The notes: a model not told the origin generated them from the letters alone. A stretch of DNA of 64,000 bases from Synaphobranchus kaupii (GCA_029718625.1 JAINUF010000027.1:2092676-2156675); one strand, 5' to 3'. Positions 35,905-50,044 are shown, counted from the stretch's first letter. A program made the numbers and translations.

Positions 35905-36916
35905 CATTACATTACATTACATTACATTACATTCATTTAGCAGACACTTTTATCCAAAGCGACGTACAGTAAGTGCATACAGAGAAATCATCAAGATCAC
36001 TACAGAACAGACAAAGCACATCCTTCCCATAATGTAGCAGCTATCCCTAGCAATGAACGTCGACTGTAGTTCACAGTAAGCTCTGGGCAAATCAGCAACA
36101 CCACACTTCCATTCCAAATACTATTATAAACAATAATAAACAGACAGGAAAACACAGCAGCACCAGTGCCACAGCTCAGAACAGCACCAGCACCAGTGCC
36201 ACAGCTCAGAACAGCACCAGCACCAGTGCCACAACTCAGGACAGCACCAGCAGAGGCACCAGCAGTGCCACAGCTCAGAACAGCACCAGCAGAGGCACCA
36301 GCAGTGCCACAGCTCAGAACAGCACCAGTGCCACAGCTCATAACAGCACCAGCAGAGGCACCAGCAGTGCCACAGCTCAGAACAGCACCAGCAGAGGCAC
36401 CAGCAGTGCCACAGCTCAGAACAGCACCAGCAGAGGCACCAGCAGTGCCACAGCTCAGAAAAGCACCAGCAGAGGCACCAGCACCAGTGCCACAGCTCAG
36501 AACAGCACCAGCAGAGGCACCAGCAGTGCCACAGCTCAGAACAGCACCAGCAGAGGCACCAGCAGTGCCACAGCTCAGAACAGCACCAGCAGAGGGACCA
36601 GCAGTGCCACAGCTCAGAACGGCACCAGCACCAGTGCCACAGCTCAGAACAGCACCAGCAGAGGGACTAGCAGTAGTGCCACAGCTCAGAACAGCACCAG
36701 CAGAGGCACCAGCAGTGCCACAGCTCAGAACAGCACCAGCAGAGGCACCAGCAGTGCCACAGCTCAGAAAAGCACCAGCAGAGGCACCAGCACCAGTGCC
36801 ACAGCTCAGAACAGCACCAGCAGAGGCACCAGCAGTGCCACAGCTCAGAACAGCACCAGCACCTGTGCCACAGCTCAGAACAGCAGCAGCACCAGTGCCA
36901 GAGCTCAAAACAGCAG
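35905..36916. repeat. Unit U31, 756-bp array; spacer with altered hairpin
   Basis: Five-copy tail. G to A at 35946 changes the hairpin stem from GCG to GTG on the minus strand, so one G-C pair becomes G-U. The array equals U16. Confidence 0.93.
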
Positions 36917-37874
36917 CATTACATTACATTACATTACATTACATTCATTTAGCAGACGCTTTTATCCAAAGCGACGTACAGTAAGTGCATACAGAGAAAT
37001 CATCAAGATCACTACAGAACAGACAAAGCACATCCTTCCCATAATGTAGCAGCTATCCCTAGCAATGAACGTCGACTGTAGTTCACAGTAAGCTCTGGGC
37101 AAATCAGCAACACCACACTTCCATTCCAAATACTATTATAAACAATAATAAACAGACAGGAAAACACAGCAGCACCAGTGCCACAGCTCAGAACAGCACC
37201 AGCACCAGTGCCACAGCTCAGAACAGCACCAGCACCAGTGCCACAACTCAGGACAGCACCAGCAGAGGCACCAGCAGTGCCACAGCTCAGAACAGCACCA
37301 GCAGAGGCACCAGCAGTGCCACAGCTCAGAACAGCACCAGTGCCACAGCTCATAACAGCACCAGCAGAGGCACCAGCAGTGCCACAGCTCAGAACGGCAC
37401 CAGCACCAGTGCCACAGCTCAGAACAGCACCAGCAGAGGCACCAGCAGTGCCACAGCTCAGAACAGCACCAGCAGAGGCACCAGCACCAGTGCCACAGCT
37501 CAGAACAGCACCAGCAGAGGCACCAGCAGTGCCACAGCTCAGAACAGCACCAGCAGAGGGACCAGCAGTGCCACAGCTCAGAACGGCACCAGCACCAGTG
37601 CCACAGCTCAGAACAGCACCAGCAGAGGGACTAGCAGTAGTGCCACAGCTCAGAACAGCACCAGCAGAGGCACCAGCAGTGCCACAGCTCAGAACAGCAC
37701 CAGCAGAGGCACCAGCAGTGCCACAGCTCAGAAAAGCACCAGCAGAGGCACCAGCACCAGTGCCACAGCTCAGAACAGCACCAGCAGAGGCACCAGCAGT
37801 GCCACAGCTCAGAACAGCACCAGCACCTGTGCCACAGCTCAGAACAGCAGCAGCACCAGTGCCAGAGCTCAAAA
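36917..37874. repeat. Unit U32, 702-bp array with 6-bp edge deletion
   Basis: Five-copy tail. Same module order and same terminal deletion as U25, but without its TAGTGGC spacer change. Both are followed by an 837-class unit, so the pair U25-U26 corresponds to U32-U33. Confidence 0.93.
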
Positions 37875-38957
37875 CATTACATTACATTACATTCATTTAG
37901 CAGACGCTTTTATCCAAAGCGACGTACAGTAAGTGCATACAGAGAAATCATCAAGATCACTACAGAACAGACAAAGCACATCCTTCCCATAATGTAGCAG
38001 CTATCCCTAGCAATGAACGTCGACTGTAGTTCACAGTAAGCTCTGGGCAAATCAGCAACACCACACTTCCATTCCAAATACTATTATAAACAATAATAAA
38101 CAGACAGGAAAACACAGCAGCACCAGTGCCACAGCTCAGAACAGCACCAGCACCAGTGCCACAGCTCAGAACAGCACCAGCACCAGTGCCACAACTCAGG
38201 ACAGCACCAGCAGAGGCACGAGCAGTGCCACAGCTCAGAACAGCACCAGCAGAGGCACCAGCAGTGCCACAGCTCAGAACAGCACCAGTGCCACAGCTCA
38301 TAACAGCACCAACAGAGGCACCAGCAGTGCCACAGCTCAGAACGGCACCAGCACCAGTGCCACAGCTCAGAACAGCACCAGCAGAGGCACCAGCAGTGCC
38401 ACAGCTCAGAACGGCACCAGCACCAGTGCCACAGCTCAGAACAGCACCAGCAGAGGGACCAGCAGTGCCACAGCTCAGAACGGCACCAGCACCAGTGCCA
38501 CAGCTCAGAACAGCACCAGCAGAGGGACCAGCAGTAGTGCCACAGCTCAGAACAGCACCAGCAGAGGCACCAGCAGTGCCACAGCTCAGAACTGCACCAG
38601 CAGAGGCACCAGCACCAGTGCCACAGCTCAGAACAGCACCAGCAGAGGCACCAGCAGTGCCACAGCTCAGAACGGCACCAGCACCAGTGCCACAGCTCAG
38701 AACAGCACCAGCAGAGGCACCAGCAGTGCCACAGCTCAGAACAGCACCAGCACCAGTGCCACAGCTCAGAACAGCACCAGCAGAGGCACCAGCAGTGCCA
38801 CAGCTCAGAACAGCACCAGCAGAGGCACCAGCACCAGTGCCACAGCTCAGAACAGCACCAGCAGAGGCACCAGCAGTGCCACAGCTCAGAACAGCACCAG
38901 CACCTGTGCCACAGCTCAGAACAGCAGCAGCACCAGTGCCAGAGCTCAAAACAGCAG
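37875..38957. repeat. Unit U33, 837-bp array; opens a third-level block
   Basis: Three-copy tail, ACCAACAG form of H39, and the GAACTGCACC change near 38593 shared only with U8. A private C-to-G change at 38220 gives GGCACGAGC. Confidence 0.93.
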
Positions 38958-40547
38958 CATTACATTACATTACATTCATTTAGCAGACGCTTTTATCCAA
39001 AGCGACGTACAGTAAGTGCATACAGAGAAATCATCAAGATCACTACAGAACAGACAAAGCACATCCTTCCCATAATGTAGCAGCTATCCCTAGCAATGAA
39101 CGTCGACTGTAGTTCACAGTAAGCTCTGGGCAAATCAGCAACACCACACTTCCATTCCAAATACTATTATAAACAATAATAAACAGACAGGAAAACACAG
39201 CAGCACCAGTGCCACAGCTCAGAACAGCACCAGCACCAGTGCCACAACTCAGGACAGCACCAGCAGAGGCACCAGCAGTGCCACAGCTCAGAACAGCACC
39301 AGCAGAGGCACCAGCAGTGCCACAGCTCAGAACAGCACCAGTGCCACAGCTCATAACAGCACCAGCAGAGGCACCAGCAGTGCCACAGCTCAGAACGGCA
39401 CCAGCACCAGTGCCACAGCTCAGAACAGCACCAGCAGAGGCACCAGCAGTGCCACAGCTCAGAACAGCACCAGCACCAGTGCCACAGCTCAGAACAGCAC
39501 CAGCAGAGGGACCAGCAGTGCCACAGCTCAGAACGGCACCAGCACCAGTGCCACAGCTCAGAACAGCACCAGCAGAGGGACCAGCAGTAGTGCCACAGCT
39601 CAGAACAGCACCAGCAGAGGCACCAGCAGTGCCACAGCTCAGAACAGCACCAGCAGAGGCACCAGCAGTGCCACAGCTCAGAACAGCACCAGCAGAGGCA
39701 CCAGCAGTGCCACAGCTCAGAACAGCACCAGTGCCACAGCTCATAACAGCACCAGCAGAGGCACCAGCAGTGCCACAGCTCAGAACGGCACCAGCACCAG
39801 TGCCACAGCTCAGAACAGCACCAGCAGAGGCACCAGCAGTGCCACAGCTCAGAACAGCACCAGCACCAGTGCCACAGCTCAGAACAGCACCAGCAGAGGG
39901 ACCAGCAGTGCCACAGCTCAGAACAGCACCAGTGCCACAGCTCATAACAGCACCAGCAGAGGCACCAGCAGTGCCACAGCTCAGAACGGCACCAGCACCA
40001 GTGCCACAGCTCAGAACAGCACCAGCAGAGGCACCAGCAGTGCCACAGCTCAGAACAGCACCAGCACCAGTGCCACAGCTCAGAACAGCACCAGCAGAGG
40101 GACCAGCAGTGCCACAGCTCAGAACGGCACCAGCACCAGTGCCACAGCTCAGAACAGCACCAGCAGAGGGACCAGCAGTAGTGCCACAGCTCAGAACAGC
40201 ACCAGCAGAGGCACCAGCAGTGCCACAGCTCAGAACAGCACCAGCAGAGGCACCAGCAGTGCCACAGCTCAGAACAGCACCAGCAGAGGCACCAGCACCA
40301 GTGCCACAGCTCAGAACAGCACCAGCAGAGGCACCAGCACCAGTGCCACAGCTCAGAACAGCACCAGCAGAGGCACCAGCACCAGTGCCACAGCTCAGAA
40401 CAGCACCAGCAGAGGCACCAGCACCAGTGCCACAGCTCAGAACAGCACCAGCAGAGGCACCAGCAGTGCCACAGCTCAGCACACCACCAGCACCTGTGCC
40501 ACAGGTCAGAACAGCAGCAGCACCAGTGCCAGAGCTCAAAACAGCAG
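38958..40547. repeat. Unit U34, 1344-bp array
   Basis: Three-copy tail. This is the 1260-bp order with four P42 modules in a row instead of two (84 bp longer). The last module reads CACAGGTCAGAAC, shared with U41 and U52. A private A-to-C gives CTCAGCACACC near 40480. Confidence 0.93.
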
Positions 40548-41310
40548 CATTACATTACATTACATTACATTACATTCATTTAGCAGACGCTTTTATCCAA
40601 AGCGACGTACAGTAAGTGCATACAGAGAAATCATCAAGATCACTACAGAACAGACAAAGCACATCCTTCCCATAATGTAGCAGCTATCCCTAGCAATGAC
40701 CGTCGACTGTAGTTCACAGTAAGCTCTGGGCAAATCAGCAACACCACACTTCCATTCCAAATACTATTATAAACAATAATAAACAGACAGGAAAACACAG
40801 CAGCACCAGTGCCACAGCTCAGAACAGCACCAGCACCAGTGCCACAGCTCAGGACAGCACCAGCAGAGGCACCAGCAGTGCCACAGCTCAGAACAGCACC
40901 AGCAGAGGCACCAGCACCAGTGCCACAGCTCAGAACAGCACCAGCAGAGGCACCAGCAGTGCCACAGCTCAGAACAGCACCAGCAGAGGGACCAGCAGTG
41001 CCACAGCTCAGAACGGCACCAGCACCAGTGCCACAGCTCAGAACAGCACCAGCAGAGGGACTAGCAGTAGTGCCACAGCTCAGAACAGCACCAGCAGAGG
41101 CACCAGCAGTGCCACAGCTCAGAACAGCACCAGCAGAGGCACCAGCAGTGCCACAGCTCAGAAAAGCACCAGCAGAGGCACCAGCACCAGTGCCACAGCT
41201 CAGAACAGCACCAGCAGAGGCACCAGCAGTGCCACAGCTCAGAACAGCACCAGCACCTGTGCCACAGCTCAGAACAGCAGCAGCACCAGTGCCAGAGCTC
41301 AAAACAGCAG
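40548..41310. repeat. Unit U35, 507-bp array with TGACCG spacer
   Basis: Five-copy tail and C at 40700. With U36-U38 it forms a run repeated at U42-U45 with an offset of 7,611 bp. Confidence 0.93.
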
Positions 41311-42433
41311 CATTACATTACATTACATTACATTACATTCATTTAGCAGACGCTTTTATCCAAAGCGACGTACAGTAAGTGCATACAGAGAAATCATCAA
41401 GATCACTACAGAACAGACAAAGCACATCCTTCCCATAATGTAGCAGCTATCCCTAGCAATGAACGTCGACTGTAGTTCACAGTAAGCTCTGGGCAAATCA
41501 GCAACACCACACTTCCATTCCAAATACTATTATAAACAATAATAAACAGACAGGAAAACACAGCAGCACCAGTGCCACAGCTCAGAACAGCACCAGCACC
41601 AGTGCCACAGCTCAGAACAGCACCAGCACCAGTGCCACAACTCAGGACAGCACCAGCAGAGGCACCAGCAGTGCCACAGCTCAGAACAGCACCAGCAGAG
41701 GCACCAGCAGTGCCACAGCTCAGAACAGCACCAGTGCCACAGCTCATAACAGGACCAGCAGAGGCACCAGCAGTGCCACAGCTCAGAACAGCACCAGCAG
41801 AGGCACCAGCAGTGCCACAGCTCAGAACGGCACCAGCACCAGTGCCACAGCTCAGAACAGCACCAGCAGAGGGACTAGCAGTAGTGCCACAGCTCAGAAC
41901 AGCACCAGCAGAGGCACCAGCAGTGCCACAGCTCAGAACAGCACCAGCAGAGGCACCAGCAGTGCCACAGCTCAGAAAAGCACCAGCAGAGGCACCAGCA
42001 CCAGTGCCACAGCTCAGAACAGCACCAGCAGAGGCACCAGCAGTGCCACAGCTCAGAACAGCACCAGCAGAGGCACCAGCAGTGCCACAGCTCAGAACAG
42101 CACCAGCAGAGGGACCAGCAGTGCCACAGCTCAGAACGGCACCAGCACCAGTGCCACAGCTCAGAACAGCACCAGCAGAGGGACTAGCAGTAGTGCCACA
42201 GCTCAGAACAGCACCAGCAGAGGCACCAGCAGTGCCACAGCTCAGAACAGCACCAGCAGAGGCACCAGCAGTGCCACAGCTCAGAAAAGCACCAGCAGAG
42301 GCACCAGCACCAGTGCCACAGCTCAGAACAGCACCAGCAGAGGCACCAGCAGTGCCACAGCTCAGAACAGCACCAGCACCTGTGCCACAGCTCAGAACAG
42401 CAGCAGCACCAGTGCCAGAGCTCAAAACAGCAG
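41311..42433. repeat. Unit U36, 867-bp array, AACAGGACC form
   Basis: Five-copy tail. Lengths are 30-30-39-39-24-39-39-30-42-39-39-42-39-39-39-30-42-39-39-42-39-30 plus edge, with two T42-P39-P39-K42 runs. H39 is followed by AACAGGACC, a C-to-G change shared with U43 and U54 only. Confidence 0.93.
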
Positions 42434-43538
42434 CATTACATTACATTACATTACATTACATTCATTTAGCAGACGCTTTTATCCAAAGCGACGTACAGTA
42501 AGTGCATACAGAGAAATCATCAAGATCACTACAGAACAGACAAAGCACATCCTTCCCATAATGTAGCAGCTATCCCTAGCAATGAACGTCGACTGTAGTT
42601 CACAGTAAGCTCTGGGCAAATCAGCAACACCACACTTCCATTCCAAATACTATTATAAACAATAATAAACAGACAGGAAAACACAGCAGCACCAGTGCCA
42701 CAGCTCAGAACAGCACCAGCACCAGTGTCACAGCTCAGAACAGCACCAGCACCAGTGCCACAACTCAGGACAGCACCAGCAGAGGCACCAGCAGTGCCAC
42801 AGCTCAGAACAGCACCAGCAGAGGCACCAGCAGTGCCACAGCTCAGAACAGCACCAGTGCCACAGCTCATAACAGCACCAGCAGAGGCACCAGCAGTGCC
42901 ACAGCTCAGAACGGCACCAGCACCAGTGCCACAGCTCAGAACAGCACCAGCAGAGGCACCAGCAGTGCCACAGCTCAGAACGGCACCAGCACCAGTGCCA
43001 CAGCTCAGAACAGCACCAGCAGAGGGACCAGCAGTGCCACAGCTCAGAACGGCACCAGCACCAGTGCCACAGCTCAGAACAGCACCAGCAGAGGGACCAG
43101 CAGTAGTGCCACAGCTCAGAACAGCACCAGCAGAGGCACCAGCAGTGCCACAGCTCAGAACAGCACCAGCAGAGGCACCAGCACCAGTGCCACAGCTCAG
43201 AACAGCACCAGCAGAGGCACCAGCAGTGCCACAGCTCAGAACGGCACCAGCACCAGTGCCACAGCTCAGAACAGCACCAGCAGAGGGACTAGCAGTAGTG
43301 CCACAGCTCAGAACAGCACCAGCAGAGGCACCAGCAGTGCCACAGCTCAGAACAGCACCAGCAGAGGCACCAGCAGTGCCACAGCTCAGAAAAGCACCAG
43401 CAGAGGCACCAGCACCAGTGCCACAGCTCAGAACAGCACCAGCAGAGGCACCAGCAGTGCCACAGCTCAGAACAGCACCAGCACCTGTGCCACAGCTCAG
43501 AACAGCAGCAGCACCAGTGCCAGAGCTCAAAACAGCAG
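42434..43538. repeat. Unit U37, 849-bp array: chimera of 837 and 507 classes
   Basis: Five-copy tail. The first sixteen modules are those of the 837-bp class. From T42 onward the order is that of the 507-bp class. The second module reads GTGTCACAG (C to T near 42729), shared with U44 and U55. Confidence 0.93.
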
Positions 43539-44661
43539 CATTACATTACATTACATTACATTACATTCATTTAGCAGACGCTTTTATCCAAAGCGACGTA
43601 CAGTAAGTGCATACAGAGAAATCATCAAGATCACTACAGAACAGACAAAGCACATCCTTCCCATAATGTAGCAGCTATCCCTAGCAATGAACGTCGACTG
43701 TAGTTCACAGTAAGCTCTGGGCAAATCAGCAACACCACACTTCCATTCCAAATACTATTATAAACAATAATAAACAGACAGGAAAACACAGCAGCACCAG
43801 TGCCACAGCTCAGAACAGCACCAGCACCAGTGCCACAGCTCAGAACAGCACCAGCACCAGTGCCACAACTCAGGACAGCACCAGCAGAGGCACCAGCAGT
43901 GCCACAGCTCAGAACAGCACCAGCAGAGGCACCAGCAGTGCCACAGCTCAGAACAGCACCAGTGCCACAGCTCATAACAGCACCAGCAGAGGCACCAGCA
44001 GTGCCACAGCTCAGAACAGCACCAGCAGAGGCACCAGCAGTGCCACAGCTCAGAACGGCACCAGCACCAGTGCCACAGCTCAGAACAGCACCAGCAGAGG
44101 GACTAGCAGTAGTGCCACAGCTCAGAACAGCACCAGCAGAGGCACCAGCAGTGCCACAGCTCAGAACAGCACCAGCAGAGGCACCAGCAGTGCCACAGCT
44201 CAGAAAAGCACCAGCAGAGGCACCAGCACCAGTGCCACAGCTCAGAACAGCACCAGCAGAGGCACCAGCAGTGCCACAGCTCAGAACAGCACCAGCAGAG
44301 GCACCAGCAGTGCCACAGCTCAGAACAGCACCAGCAGAGGGACCAGCAGTGCCACAGCTCAGAACGGCACCAGCACCAGTGCCACAGCTCAGAACAGCAC
44401 CAGCAGAGGGACTAGCAGTAGTGCCACAGCTCAGAACAGCACCAGCAGAGGCACCAGCAGTGCCACAGCTCAGAACAGCACCAGCAGAGGCACCAGCAGT
44501 GCCACAGCTCAGAAAAGCACCAGCAGAGGCACCAGCACCAGTGCCACAGCTCAGAACAGCACCAGCAGAGGCACCAGCAGTGCCACAGCTCAGAACAGCA
44601 CCAGCACCTGTGCCACAGCTCAGAACAGCAGCAGCACCAGTGCCAGAGCTCAAAACAGCAG
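43539..44661. repeat. Unit U38, 867-bp array, AACAGCACC form
   Basis: Five-copy tail. Module order as in U36 but with the common AACAGCACC after H39. U45, U49 and U56 share this form. Confidence 0.93.
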
Positions 44662-45754
44662 CATTACATTACATTACATTACATTACATTCATTTAGCAG
44701 ACGCTTTTATCCAAAGCGACGTACAGTAAGTGCATACAGAGAAATCATCAAGATCACTACAGAACAGACAAAGCACATCCTTCCCATAATGTAGCAGCTA
44801 TCCCTAGCAATGAACGTCGACTGTAGTTCACAGTAAGCTCTGGGCAAATCAGCAACACCACACTTCCATTCCAAATACTATTATAAACAATAATAAACAG
44901 ACAGGAAAACACAGCAGCACCAGTGCCACAGCTCAGAACAGCACCAGCACCAGTGCCACAGCTCAGAACAGCACCAGCACCAGTGCCACAACTCAGGACA
45001 GCACCAGCAGAGGCACCAGCAGTGCCACAGCTCAGAACAGCACCAGCAGAGGCACCAGCAGTGCCACAGCTCAGAACAGCACCAGTGCCACAGCTCATAA
45101 CAGCACCAGCAGAGGCACCAGCAGTGCCACAGCTCAGAACGGCACCAGCACCAGTGCCACAGCTCAGAACAGCACCAGCAGAGGCACCAGCAGTGCCACA
45201 GCTCAGAACGGCACCAGCACCAGTGCCACAGCTCAGAACAGCACCAGCAGAGGGACCAGCAGTGCCACAGCTCAGAACGGCACCAGCACCAGTGCCACAG
45301 CTCAGAACAGCACCAGCAGAGGGACCAGCAGTAGTGCCACAGCTCAGAACAGCACCAGCAGAGGCACCAGCAGTGCCACAGCTCAGAACAGCACCAGCAG
45401 AGGCACCAGCACCAGTGCCACAGCTCAGAACAGCACCAGCAGAGGCACCAGCAGTGCCACAGCTCAGAACGGCACCAGCACCAGTGCCACAGCTCAGAAC
45501 AGCACCAGCAGAGGCACCAGCAGTGCCACAGCTCAGAACAGCACCAGCACCAGTGCCACAGCTCAGAACAGCACCAGCAGAGGCACCAGCAGTGCCACAG
45601 CTCAGAACAGCACCAGCAGAGGCACCAGCACCAGTGCCACAGCTCAGAACAGCACCAGCAGAGGCACCAGCAGTGCCACAGCTCAGAACAGCACCAGCAC
45701 CTGTGCCACAGCTCAGAACAGCAGCAGCACCAGTGCCAGAGCTCAAAACAGCAG
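44662..45754. repeat. Unit U39, 837-bp array; opens a third-level block
   Basis: Five-copy tail. Module order of the 837-bp class, but H39 has the common ACCAGCAG rather than ACCAACAG, as in U46 and U50. Confidence 0.93.
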
Positions 45755-46528
45755 CATTACATTACATTACATTCATTTAGCAGACGCTTTTATCCAAAGC
45801 GACGTACAGTAAGTGCATACAGAGAAATCATCAAGATCACTACAGAACAGACAAAGCACATCCTTCCCATAATGTAGCAGCTATCCCTAGCAATGAACGT
45901 CGACTGTAGTTCACAGTAAGCTCTGGGCAAATCAGCAACACCACACTTCCATTCCAAATACTATTATAAACAATAATAAACAGTCAGGAAAACACAGCAG
46001 CACCAGTGCCACAGCTCAGAACAGCACCTGCACCAGTGCCACAACTCAGGACAGCACCAGCAGAGGCACCAGCAGTGCCACAGCTCAGAACAGCACCAGC
46101 AGAGGCACCAGCAGTGCCACAGCTCAGAACAGCACCAGTGCCACAGCTCAGAACAGCACCAGCAGAGGCACCAGCAGTGCCACAGCTCAGAACAGCACCA
46201 GCAGAGGGTCCAGCAGTGCCACAGCTCAGAACGGCACCAGCACCAGTGCCACAGCTCAGAACAGCACCAGCAGAGGGACTAGCAGTAGTGCCACAGCTCA
46301 GAACAGCACCAGCAGAGGCACCAGCAGTGCCACAGCTCAGAACAGCACCAGCAGAGGCACCAGCAGTGCCACAGCTCAGAAAAGCACCAGCAGAGGCACC
46401 AGCACCAGTGCCACAGCTCAGAACAGCACCAGCAGAGGCACCAGCAGTGCCACAGCTCAGAACAGCACCAGCACCTGTGCCACAGCTCAGAACAGCAGCA
46501 GCACCAGTGCCAGAGCTCAAAACAGCAG
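45755..46528. repeat. Unit U40, 528-bp array
   Basis: Three-copy tail. Spacer A to T at 45984 (CAGTCAGG), shared with U47 and U51. Lengths 30-39-39-24-39-39-30-42-39-39-42-39-30 plus edge. The module after P24 lacks the H39 change, the 5' edge is the GCACCTGCACC form seen in U1 and U7, and G39 reads GGGTCC. Confidence 0.93.
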
Positions 46529-48158
46529 CATTACATTACATTACATTACATTACATTCATTTAGCAGACGCTTTTATCCAAAGCGACGTACAGTAAGTGC
46601 ATACAGAGAAATCATCAAGATCACTACAGAACAGACAAAGCACATCCTTCCCATAATGTAGCAGCTATCCCTAGCAATGAACGTCGACTGTAGTTCACAG
46701 TAAGCTCTGGGCAAATCAGCAACACCACACTTCCATTCCAAATACTATTATAAACAATAATAAACAGACAGGAAAACACAGCAGCACCAGTGCCACAGCT
46801 CAGAACAGCACCAGCACCAGTGCCACAGCTCAGAACAGCACCAGCACCAGTGCCACAACTCAGGACAGCACCAGCAGAGGCACCAGCAGTGCCACAGCTC
46901 AGAACAGCACCAGCAGAGGCACCAGCAGTGCCACAGCTCAGAACAGCACCAATGCCACAGCTCATAACAGCACCAGCAGAGGCACCAGCAGTGCCACAGC
47001 TCAGAACGGCACCAGCACCAGTGCCACAGCTCAGAACAGCACCAGCAGAGGCACCAGCAGTGCCACAGCTCAGAACAGCACCAGCACCAGTGCCACAGCT
47101 CAGAACAGCACCAGCAGAGGGACCAGCAGTGCCACAGCTCAGAACGGCACCAGCACCAGTGCCACAGCTCAGAACAGCACCAGCAGAGGGACCAGCAGTA
47201 GTGCCACAGCTCAGAACAGCACCAGCAGAGGCACCAGCAGTGCCACAGCTCAGAACAGCACCAGCAGAGGCACCAGCAGTGCCACAGCTCAGAACAGCAC
47301 CAGCAGAGGCACCAGCAGTGCCACAGCTCAGAACAGCACCAGTGCCACAGCTCATAACAGCACCAGCAGAGGCACCAGCAGTGCCACAGCTCAGAACGGC
47401 ACCAGCACCAGTGCCACAGCTCAGAACAGCACCAGCAGAGGCACCAGCAGTGCCACAGCTCAGAACAGCACCAGCACCAGTGCCACAGCTCAGAACAGCA
47501 CCAGCAGAGGGACCAGCAGTGCCACAGCTCAGAACAGCACCAGTGCCACAGCTCATAACAGCACCAGCAGAGGCACCAGCAGTGCCACAGCTCAGAACGG
47601 CACCAGCACCAGTGCCACAGCTCAGAACAGCACCAGCAGAGGCACCAGCAGTGCCACAGCTCAGAACAGCACCAGCACCAGTGCCACAGCTCAGAACAGC
47701 ACCAGCAGAGGGACCAGCAGTGCCACAGCTCAGAACGGCACCAGCACCAGTGCCACAGCTCAGAACAGCACCAGCAGAGGGACCAGCAGTAGTGCCACAG
47801 CTCAGAACAGCACCAGCAGAGGCACCAGCAGTGCCACAGCTCAGAACAGCACCAGCAGAGGCACCAGCAGTGCCACAGCTCAGAACAGCACCAGCAGAGG
47901 CACCAGCACCAGTGCCACAGCTCAGAACAGCACCAGCAGAGGCACCAGCACCAGTACCACAGCTCAGAACAGCACCAGCAGAGGCACCAGCACCAGTGCC
48001 ACAGCTCAGAACAGCACCAGCAGAGGCACCAGCACCAGTGCCACAGCTCAGAACAGCACCAGCAGAGGCACCAGCAGTGCCACAGCTCAGAACACCACCA
48101 GCACCTGTGCCACAGGTCAGAACAGCAGCAGCACCAGTGCCAGAGCTCAAAACAGCAG
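46529..48158. repeat. Unit U41, 1374-bp array
   Basis: Five-copy tail. This is the U34 order with one more leading P30. It has three P24-H39 cassettes, the first with ACCAATGCC, four consecutive P42 modules and the CACAGGTCAG end. A private G to A at 47956 (CCAGTACC) is the only base difference from U52 that I noticed. Confidence 0.93.
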
Positions 48159-48921
48159 CATTACATTACATTACATTACATTACATTCATTTAGCAGACG
48201 CTTTTATCCAAAGCGACGTACAGTAAGTGCATACAGAGAAATCATCAAGATCACTACAGAACAGACAAAGCACATCCTTCCCATAATGTAGCAGCTATCC
48301 CTAGCAATGACCGTCGACTGTAGTTCACAGTAAGCTCTGGGCAAATCAGCAACACCACACTTCCATTCCAAATACTATTATAAACAATAATAAACAGACA
48401 GGAAAACACAGCAGCACCAGTGCCACAGCTCAGAACAGCACCAGCACCAGTGCCACAGCTCAGGACAGCACCAGCAGAGGCACCAGCAGTGCCACAGCTC
48501 AGAACAGCACCAGCAGAGGCACCAGCACCAGTGCCACAGCTCAGAACAGCACCAGCAGAGGCACCAGCAGTGCCACAGCTCAGAACAGCACCAGCAGAGG
48601 GACCAGCAGTGCCACAGCTCAGAACGGCACCAGCACCAGTGCCACAGCTCAGAACAGCACCAGCAGAGGGACTAGCAGTAGTGCCACAGCTCAGAACAGC
48701 ACCAGCAGAGGCACCAGCAGTGCCACAGCTCAGAACAGCACCAGCAGAGGCACCAGCAGTGCCACAGCTCAGAAAAGCACCAGCAGAGGCACCAGCACCA
48801 GTGCCACAGCTCAGAACAGCACCAGCAGAGGCACCAGCAGTGCCACAGCTCAGAACAGCACCAGCACCTGTGCCACAGCTCAGAACAGCAGCAGCACCAG
48901 TGCCAGAGCTCAAAACAGCAG
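48159..48921. repeat. Unit U42, 507-bp array with TGACCG spacer
   Basis: Five-copy tail and C at 48311. Array as in U35 and U53. Confidence 0.93.
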
Positions 48922-50044
48922 CATTACATTACATTACATTACATTACATTCATTTAGCAGACGCTTTTATCCAAAGCGACGTACAGTAAGTGCATACAGA
49001 GAAATCATCAAGATCACTACAGAACAGACAAAGCACATCCTTCCCATAATGTAGCAGCTATCCCTAGCAATGAACGTCGACTGTAGTTCACAGTAAGCTC
49101 TGGGCAAATCAGCAACACCACACTTCCATTCCAAATACTATTATAAACAATAATAAACAGACAGGAAAACACAGCAGCACCAGTGCCACAGCTCAGAACA
49201 GCACCAGCACCAGTGCCACAGCTCAGAACAGCACCAGCACCAGTGCCACAACTCAGGACAGCACCAGCAGAGGCACCAGCAGTGCCACAGCTCAGAACAG
49301 CACCAGCAGAGGCACCAGCAGTGCCACAGCTCAGAACAGCACCAGTGCCACAGCTCATAACAGGACCAGCAGAGGCACCAGCAGTGCCACAGCTCAGAAC
49401 AGCACCAGCAGAGGCACCAGCAGTGCCACAGCTCAGAACGGCACCAGCACCAGTGCCACAGCTCAGAACAGCACCAGCAGAGGGACTAGCAGTAGTGCCA
49501 CAGCTCAGAACAGCACCAGCAGAGGCACCAGCAGTGCCACAGCTCAGAACAGCACCAGCAGAGGCACCAGCAGTGCCACAGCTCAGAAAAGCACCAGCAG
49601 AGGCACCAGCACCAGTGCCACAGCTCAGAACAGCACCAGCAGAGGCACCAGCAGTGCCACAGCTCAGAACAGCACCAGCAGAGGCACCAGCAGTGCCACA
49701 GCTCAGAACAGCACCAGCAGAGGGACCAGCAGTGCCACAGCTCAGAACGGCACCAGCACCAGTGCCACAGCTCAGAACAGCACCAGCAGAGGGACTAGCA
49801 GTAGTGCCACAGCTCAGAACAGCACCAGCAGAGGCACCAGCAGTGCCACAGCTCAGAACAGCACCAGCAGAGGCACCAGCAGTGCCACAGCTCAGAAAAG
49901 CACCAGCAGAGGCACCAGCACCAGTGCCACAGCTCAGAACAGCACCAGCAGAGGCACCAGCAGTGCCACAGCTCAGAACAGCACCAGCACCTGTGCCACA
50001 GCTCAGAACAGCAGCAGCACCAGTGCCAGAGCTCAAAACAGCAG
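48922..50044. repeat. Unit U43, 867-bp array, AACAGGACC form
   Basis: Five-copy tail. Same order and same AACAGGACC change as U36 and U54. Confidence 0.93.
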
